From: Cyclospora cayetanensis
Taxonomy: Eukaryota; Apicomplexa; Conoidasida; Eucoccidiorida; Eimeriidae
DNA length: 11,087 nucleotides
Assembly (NCBI RefSeq): GCF_002999335.1
Contig: NW_020312345.1
Coordinates: 1-11,087 of the forward strand
Reading direction: 5' to 3'
The position numbers were made by a program, and so were the translations under genes. Shown one piece after another: positions 8,201 to 11,087 of this stretch (its first letter is position 1; each line of letters begins with the position of its first letter). The notes under the pieces were generated by a model, which was not told the origin of the DNA, did not search any database, and saw only the letters and a program-made list of their open reading frames with translations.

Positions 8201-10002
8201 GATGACGCCTTTATTGACGATACGGAAATGGTATGAAAGCGCGCTTCTACCGCCATGCAGTTTAAAAAAGAAAACTGCTTTTTCTGCATTTGTTTTCGCT
8301 GTAACCAATGACCTCTCCTGCGGAGTTCTAGGCCCTCATTTGTCTTTTTTGGACGTTCGCGTAGAAGGCGCCTTCCCGCGGAAACGTTTACTCAACGCTG
8401 TGTCGAAAGAAGCCTTTTTGCGCGCGTGTTTTCTCGTTGCATTGCAAGGCCGCCTCGCCTCTGTCAGACTGTCTGTCGCGCTCTCTGTGATTGCTGCTAC
8501 CATGCGCAGTTTGGCGAATTCGGCTTGGATCCAAATTCAGATTTCGCCTCCAGCTCTTCCGAAGACGGGGACGAGGAGGAGGGACGCTCCAAGGAGAGCC
8601 TCGATAGAGGGGCCTTTGTCTGCAGAAGGGAGATTCTGCCAGCTGAGGCATCAGAGTAAGAACGAGGGAGAACTAGGCTTTAACACATCCACAGAGGCAC
8701 CGCAGAGAGAGGAAGAGAGAGAGAGAGCGCGGGGTAATCTGTCAATACGAGAGGCGGCGCACTGTTGCCGATGAGAGGCAACACACAATACACCCAATAT
8801 ACACACATAATATACACACAATATATACACAATACACACGCAATACACAGACAATATACACACATGTTATACACATAATATACACACAATATACACACAT
8901 AATATATACACACAATATACACACATAATATACACATAATACACGCAATACACACACAATATACACGCAAACACACGCAATATACACATAATACACACAA
9001 TACGCACACAACATACAAACACAATACACAATACACACACGTTATATGCACAGAATACACACACAATTTACACACACATTATATACACACAATACACACC
9101 AGCGGGAATGCTGCTGCGGATAAGGTGATTGAGAGTGCTTATGGGAGATTTTTGGTGGATTTGTGTGAGGGTGGGCATCAGCTCTGACGGAGGGGTGTCT
9201 GGCGAGGATGACGAAGAAGACGAAGCACTCATAGATCCTCGAGGCTGGAGAGCTTTCAGGCCGCGTGTAAGCATGCAAGATGAACAGCTGTATCGACAGC
9301 AACACGCAAAAGAGCAAGAACTCTTAAGGCCGTTCGCGGCTGTCTTTGTGTGGCTAATTTTGGAGAACGTTGCCTGTCGAAGCGCGTGTATTACTGCATT
9401 GGCTTGGCGGTTGTCACTGCATCTTCTTGTCTTTGACACGGCGTTTGTTTGCGTGTTACTGCATGCGATTTTCGATCTTTTGCAGCTGCGAGTGATGCTG
9501 GAGCAGCAGCAGCTCTCGCATCTAGAGGAGCTTGAAGCAACGCTGCAAAAAATTCCAGGTTAGCGGTCCCCTCCCCGTTGGCATATTTAGGTGCTCCGTG
9601 ATATTTATATGTATGTAGGACGCGTCTCCAGGCTGTCGCTCGCTTCACTCTTCGAGCTGCAATCCTTTTATCGGCGCACAGATCGAATTATTCCTCCTCC
9701 CACCTTCTCTTCCCCCGCGTAAAATGTGGATGCGGATTTCTTGATTGCTATTGCTTCTCGGAGCTGACAATAGTCCTTGCCGCTACTTGAGCAGTTTCTC
9801 GAGCCTGCGCCTCTTGCTGGCTTGTTTTACTTCTGCGGGTTGGATCTGTTCTCGTTCTATCGCCGCTGCTGTTCTGTAGATGCGCTCCTTTTGCCTGCGA
9901 TCTGCAGAGAGAGTGCAAGGAGCCGAGGCTGTTGCGGAGCTGGAGTCGATAGCAGGCCGCTATGTGAGCTCGAGTAGTGCGGCCGTCTCTCGCGTGCTTT
10001 AA
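4221..10002 (+). CDS. Ubinuclein/Hpc2-like protein with HUN/HRD domain, nine exons
   Basis: The model joins 4221-5248, 6518-6613, 7063-7238, 7543-7760, 8072-8230, 8510-8655, 9182-9341, 9486-9558 and 9908-10002. The total is 2151 bases, 716 residues, with every splice phase matching. Residues 1-340 are Gln/Ala/Ser low complexity ending in an acidic patch. Residues 546-602 carry YYDKDDAFIDDTEM, FGEFGLD and GAFVCRREIL, matching the HUN/HRD domain of ubinuclein and yeast Hpc2 (core YDxxDxFIDDxE, then GxFVxxGxL). Known members bind HIRA and help deposit histone H3.3 in the nucleus, independently of replication. The rest is acidic and then coiled-coil. An acidic Ser insertion splits the domain. Family membership is well supported by the motif; partnership with HIRA is inference. 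The 3' end is uncertain: a donor at 9964 could extend the gene into 10215-10717. Confidence 0.68.
4713..4754 (+). repeat. Inverted repeat within Ala run 1
   Basis: The arms GCCGCTGCTGCT (4713-4724) and AGCAGCAGCGGC (4743-4754) are perfect 12-base reverse complements, separated by 18 bases. They encode the Ala run and the following Ser-rich stretch. Confidence 0.85.
4845..4930 (+). repeat. CAG-rich tandem repeat encoding QQQDEEP units
   Basis: Three copies of a 21-base in-frame unit (CAGCAGCAG GATGAAGAG, then a CCG Pro codon) are flanked by plain CAG runs. The result is alternating Gln blocks and acidic DEE blocks in the exon 1 product. The third copy lacks the Pro codon and merges into a CAG run. 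Confidence 0.9.
5013..5050 (+). repeat. Perfect 38-base palindrome encoding Ala run 2
   Basis: Six GCA codons are followed directly by six GCT codons and GC. The two 19-base halves are exact reverse complements with no spacer, centred at 5031/5032. It lies in the coding frame of exon 1. Confidence 0.95.
5249..6517 (+). other. Intron 1 (1269 bases)
   Basis: The donor is CAG|GTAGGA and the acceptor CTTGCCATGCAG. It opens with T/C-rich unique sequence (5260-5585), holds the large 18-base array (5590-6420) and ends with a T/G-rich stretch before the acceptor. Phase 2 on both sides preserves the frame from AFR into MLPGLWVEVSEAAF. Confidence 0.75.
5590..6420. repeat. 18-base TG/TA minisatellite array in intron 1
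   Basis: About 46 imperfect copies of an 18-base unit, TGTATGTGTTTATGTGCA, vary mainly at TGCA/TGTA and TGTT/TATT positions. The plus strand is almost free of C. The period is a multiple of three and the unit has no stop in any plus frame, so frames of 228-317 codons read as Cys/Met/Tyr/Val repeats; the minus strand gives His/Ile/Asn/Thr repeats. These are treated as spurious because the array lies inside a phase-consistent intron. Confidence 0.92.
6518..6613 (+). CDS. Exon 2 of ubinuclein-like gene
   Basis: The acceptor is CATGCAG and the donor CAACAG|GTGTGC, with phase 2 in and phase 2 out. It encodes MLPGLWVEVSEAAFSAADGS followed by SSSQDIRDDRN. Its frame continues open into the 33-base array as a Cys/Lys repeat until about 6956, so read-through of intron 2 would add a Cys-rich tail. 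Confidence 0.65.
6614..7062 (+). other. Intron 2 (449 bases)
   Basis: The donor is CAG|GTGTGC and the acceptor CTTTCAATGCAG. Most of it is the 33-base array. Splicing preserves phase 2 and joins DDRN to RLPLMLDF. Confidence 0.65.
6707..6990. repeat. 33-base CTG/purine tandem array in intron 2
   Basis: Eight full copies and one partial copy of a 33-base unit. Each has a pyrimidine-rich half (TCTCTGTTGCTGCTGC) and a purine half (AAAAAGAGAGAGAAGCC and variants with AAG/ACG or GCAAG). The period is divisible by three. Plus frames read as SVAAAKRERSL, LLLQKEREASL or CCCCKKKEKPL units, the last closing near copy 8. AGAGAG at the end of one half can pair with CTCTCT at the start of the next across an AAGC loop. 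Confidence 0.92.
7063..7238 (+). CDS. Exon 3 of ubinuclein-like gene
   Basis: The acceptor is CAATGCAG and the donor GCTGCAG|GTTTGT, with phase 2 in and phase 1 out. It encodes LPLMLDF, a seven-Ala run from a GCT/GCA tract, then REKRPPAVLLQQEFFDSSRP and LTKQQEKQLALLQEEAAA. The second half is charged, helical and Gln-rich. It is a typical coding exon with no recognised domain. Confidence 0.7.
7239..7542 (+). other. Intron 3 (304 bases)
   Basis: The donor is CAG|GTTTGT and the acceptor CTCTTGGCTGTTCAG. It is pyrimidine-rich between 7380 and 7454. A strong competing acceptor, CCTCTCCAG at 7454, also gives phase 1 and would yield an alternative exon beginning ELAKLCFGSLERH. That exon could rejoin only through the donor at about 7671, so alternative splicing is possible. 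Confidence 0.6.
7543..7760 (+). CDS. Exon 4 of ubinuclein-like gene (no internal ATG start)
   Basis: The acceptor TTGGCTGTTCAG enters in phase 1, matching exon 3, and the exon leaves in phase 0 at GTC|GTGAAG. It encodes ERRNAEDGFTQKQQRPDLEG, then DTVPRGVETPGEPSRDKFAA, then GGLVRQYTLQGGVLFVREAG and EKRLLILEASTVV. The residue mix and phase fit are strongly coding-like. Without splicing the frame stops at TGA (7770-7772). The beta-rich end directly before the HRD exon parallels ubinuclein, where a short beta-rich stretch precedes the HRD; that parallel is inference. Confidence 0.7.
7761..8071 (+). other. Intron 4 (311 bases)
   Basis: The donor is GTC|GTGAAG and the acceptor GAGACGCTTCAG, phase 0 on both sides. 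It is very T/C-rich, with TCTCTCTTTCTC runs at 7840-7890 and C-rich runs at 7985-8040. Open frames inside it are Leu/Ser low complexity. Confidence 0.65.
8072..8230 (+). CDS. Exon 5: N-terminal part of the HUN/HRD domain
   Basis: This exon has 53 codons, phase 0 on both sides, and ends at ATG|GTATGA. It begins WRPSRLDMVLHDLERRLECQ, a helix, then NPRDILRCGGGDKG, then the signature DYYDKDDAFIDDTEM. The FIDD(T/S)E block with preceding Tyr-Asp and acidic residues is the hallmark of the Hpc2-related domain in ubinuclein and Hpc2. A shorter alternative acceptor, GACTTAG in phase 1, would start the exon at ERRLEC. The matching phase with exon 4 favours the longer form. Confidence 0.75.
8231..8509 (+). 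other. Intron 5 (279 bases)
   Basis: The donor is ATG|GTATGA and the acceptor CTACCATGCGCAG, phase 0. It interrupts the HRD domain immediately after the FIDDTEM block. It contains a small hairpin-forming GCAGTTT/AAACTGC pair near 8257-8278. No gene is seen inside it. Confidence 0.65.
8510..8655 (+). CDS. Exon 6: C-terminal part of the HUN/HRD domain with acidic insert
   Basis: The exon enters in phase 0 and leaves in phase 2 at TCAGA|GTAAGA. It encodes FGEFGLDPNSDF, then an acidic Ser-rich insert ASSSSEDGDEEEGRSKESLD, then RGAFVCRREILPAEAS. GAFVCRREIL corresponds to the GFYVNSGxL end of the HRD. Known HRDs join these blocks with a short linker, so the insert of about 20 residues is unusual. 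Read without splicing, the frame stops at TAA directly after the donor. Confidence 0.7.
8656..9181 (+). other. Intron 6 (526 bases)
   Basis: The donor is GTAAGA and the acceptor GGTGGGCATCAG, phase 2 on both sides, joining to DSDGGVSGEDDEEDEA. It contains the ACACAATAT array. Pyrimidine content before the acceptor is low. Confidence 0.65.
8780..9108. repeat. ACACAATAT-type microsatellite array in intron 6
   Basis: Interspersed ATACACACA, AATATACACAC and ACACGCAAT units with a period near 9, almost free of G and T-poor on the plus strand. Minus-strand frames through it read as Cys/Val/Tyr/Ile repeats and are not genes. It is a degenerate array without exact unit conservation. Confidence 0.92.
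9182..9341 (+). CDS. Exon 7 of ubinuclein-like gene
   Basis: The exon enters in phase 2. It encodes an acidic run, SDGGVSGEDDEEDEALIDPR, then GWRAFRPRVSMQDEQLYRQQ and HAKEQELLRPFAA. The donor is uncertain. GCT|GTCTTT at 9342 or TTT|GTGTGG at 9348 keep the helical Gln/Glu stretch, and the closest consensus, CGT|GTAAGC at 9267, drops it. All are phase 0. The longer form is chosen because the helix runs smoothly into exon 8. Confidence 0.55.
9486..9558 (+). CDS. Exon 8: coiled-coil segment
   Basis: The acceptor TTTTGCAG enters in phase 0, and the donor ATTCCAG|GTTAGC leaves in phase 1. It encodes LRVMLEQQQLSHLEELEATL followed by QKIP, a leucine-periodic helix likely to form a coiled coil with the end of exon 7. 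Read without splicing, the frame stops at TAG inside the donor. Confidence 0.65.
9908..10002 (+). CDS. Exon 9, possible last exon
   Basis: The acceptor GCGATCTGCAG enters in phase 1, matching exon 8. It encodes ERVQGAEAVAELESIAGRYV then SSSSAAVSRVL and TAA at 10000-10002. A good internal donor, TAT|GTGAGC at 9964 in phase 0, could instead end the exon at GRY and continue to 10215. The Ser/Ala tail before the stop is less protein-like than the rest, so the true end is open. Confidence 0.5.
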
Positions 10003-10214
10003 AGGCACTCGGGGAAGGGGGCAAGAGGGGTGGGGTTGGTGGTGGTGGCCTTGTTGTGTGTAGTTCGCGCATGCTTTTTCGGCTGTGATGTATGTAGCTA
10101 TCTTGCTGAGTTTTGGTGGGAGGTGTGATTGCTCTGCCTATTAACGACTTTCACGGATCATCAAGAGCGCAGGATTTTAGCGTAGTTATATTTTTTCTGC
10201 TGTTGCGGAATTAG
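10003..10214. other. No gene seen
   Basis: G/T-rich sequence with GGTGG runs, a CTATTAAC branch-like site near 10139 and a T-rich stretch before a GGAATTAG acceptor at 10214. It fits either a 3' flank or an intron. Confidence 0.4.
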
Positions 10215-10277
10215 ATACGCCGAGCTTGCGCGGCTGGCCTCCCAAGCCGTCGTGAAGACTTAGCCATCGTGGACTTG
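10215..10277 (+). CDS. Exon-like segment, possible exon 10
   Basis: An acceptor GAATTAG and a good donor TTG|GTAAGC enclose 21 codons in phase 0 (IRRACAAGLPSRREDLAIVD), compatible with a donor at 9964. Another frame of the same segment reads YAELARLASQAV to a GTC|GTGAAG donor. It looks more helical but needs phase 2, which exon 9 does not supply. The true frame is undecided. Confidence 0.25.
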
Positions 10278-10514
10278 GTAAGCGGGAGAGGTGTTGTTTT
10301 TGCTGCAGCACATATCTGAAGCGTGTTGCAGCCTCGGCTAGCAGCATCTGTGCACGAGGGATCGCTGTCTAGAGCGCTCTAGCGAGTGGTCTGCACCCAC
10401 TCTTCTCCCTCCTGTCTGCCTGCGCTGGTAGTTCGCGAAGAACGAGGCTTTTTTTCCAGGATTTTCAGCCTCTGCGTGTCGTGCATGGTGTGCTGCGTCG
10501 CGTTTGTCTGACAG

Positions 10515-10589
10515 AGTTGGCCTCTGGTGAAATGTCTTGGCTCTGCAATGCACAGGGTTCATGCGGCCTTAGGTGCTGAGCTTATCCAT
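10515..10589 (+). CDS. Exon-like segment, possible exon 11
   Basis: It lies between a TTTGTCTGACAG acceptor and a perfect donor CAT|GTAAGT, with 25 codons, phase 0 on both sides. It reads SWPLVKCLGSAMHRVHAALG then AELIH, an amphipathic helix. The composition is coding-like. Membership in the ubinuclein-like gene is inferred only from phase and order; it may belong to another gene. Confidence 0.35.
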
Positions 10590-10639
10590 GTAAGTCCTCC
10601 TTTTCTCTTAATCAGGCCCCCTTGTAGTGCAAATAAAAG

Positions 10640-10717
10640 GTGGGAAAGATTTTGTGGGCTGCAGAGAAAGCTGCACGTCTTCTTCGACGCTCCATAGGGC
10701 TTCGCTTTGTTATTGGA
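10640..10717 (+). CDS. Exon-like segment, possible exon 12
   Basis: After AAATAAAAG the phase 0 frame reads VGKILWAAEKAARLLRRSIG then LRFVIG, ending at a GGA|GTGTAT donor. The acceptor is poor and overlaps an AATAAA at 10632-10637, which could instead be a polyadenylation signal for the gene ending at 10002. This entry is weak. Confidence 0.25.
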
Positions 10718-10779
10718 GTGTATTTTTGGAGTGTGCATTGGACGTGTGTCTGTGTGAGGGATTTATTTCTCTTTGTATC

Positions 10780-10827
10780 TATGTCTGTCTGTATGTGTCT
10801 GTCTGTCTGTCTCTCTCTGGCTCTATG

Positions 10828-10863
<36 letters not shown>

Positions 10864-10918
10864 TCTCTCCCTCATTCACCCTCGCTCTGTCTCTCTCTCT
10901 CTGTCTCTCTCTCCGTGT
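10780..10918. repeat. TC microsatellite
   Basis: CTGTCTGTCTGTCTCTCTC followed by long CT runs and CTCTCTGTCTCTC. Frames through it are Ser/Leu repeats. It is opposite in sense to the GA tract at the left end. Confidence 0.93.
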
Positions 10919-11087
10919 AGTTCGTACGACCGCACCACACAACTCTCTTCACCCTGCGATATGTTTGGTCGTCTCTTCCGTGTTACCTACAATCATAAGA
11001 GTATCACTGAGTCCCTACGTGTAACTCTCGTGTCTCGTCTGAAGCACTTAGTCGTGTATCGACTAACACAGCACTCGACCGCGTGAA
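10919..11087. other. Unassigned sequence at right edge
   Basis: Sequence after the TC tract is less repetitive and balanced in composition. A GTGTAG acceptor-like site at 10920 precedes an open frame containing DMFGRLFRVTYNHKSITESL that stops at TGA near 11085. It may be an exon of a gene that continues past the window, but no family is supported. Confidence 0.3.

Noticed and set aside
8257..8278. GCAGTTT/AAACTGC hairpin in intron 5
   Set aside because: A 7-base stem in an A-rich intron is expected by chance, and there is no T run or other sign of an RNA gene.
8651..9075. Minus-strand Cys/Val/Tyr repeat frames
   Set aside because: They are translations of the ACACAATAT array in several frames and have no unique sequence.
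10950..11085. MFGRLFRVTY resembling the start of chorismate synthase
   Set aside because: The match stops after about eight residues, the GESH motif is missing, and no downstream chorismate synthase blocks are visible.

Overview
The window looks like nuclear DNA of a coccidian apicomplexan, most like Eimeria (species not determinable). The sequence shows intron-rich genes, GT-AG introns of about 60 to 1270 bases, exons full of CAG/GCA/GCT repeats that encode poly-Gln and poly-Ala tracts, and several large low-complexity arrays. Dense CAG-type homopolymer tracts in coding sequence and repeat-rich chromosome segments are established traits of Eimeria. Nothing looks prokaryotic: no operons, Shine-Dalgarno sites, CRISPR arrays, insertion sequences or phage genes.

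Layout. 1-225 is a GA/GACA purine tract. 226-560 has no supported gene and includes a short TA-rich stretch. 561-1460 is open on both strands and its coding strand is unresolved. About 3339 down to 2164, and probably on to 1475, is a minus-strand multi-exon gene for a helical, coiled-coil-like protein; the order of its motifs faintly recalls the N-terminal half of COG complex subunit 7. 3340-4220 is the spacer between two divergent genes and is rich in GGGGCCC-type palindromes. From 4221 to at least 10002 a plus-strand gene runs through nine exons whose splice phases all agree, giving a protein of about 716 residues. 10215-10717 holds further exon-like segments that may extend it. The right end is a TC microsatellite followed by 167 bases of unassigned sequence.

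The main result is the plus-strand gene. Its first exon encodes a long Gln/Ala/Ser-rich, acidic-ended N-terminus. Exons 5 and 6 encode DYYDKDDAFIDDTEM followed by GAFVCRREIL, which matches the HUN/HRD domain (Hpc2-related domain) of ubinuclein/Hpc2, the subunit of the HIRA histone H3.3 chaperone complex that contacts the chaperone core. Exon 4 has no usable ATG and emerges only when splice phases are followed.

Three of its introns carry large arrays: an 18-base TG/TA array (about 830 bases), a 33-base CTGCTGC-plus-purine array (about 280 bases), and an ACACAATAT-type array (about 330 bases). The first two have periods divisible by three and lack stops in several frames, so they give long spurious reading frames. 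The two long Ala tracts of exon 1 are encoded by inverted repeats, one of them a perfect 38-base palindrome. The two main genes are divergent and there is no sign that their products work together.
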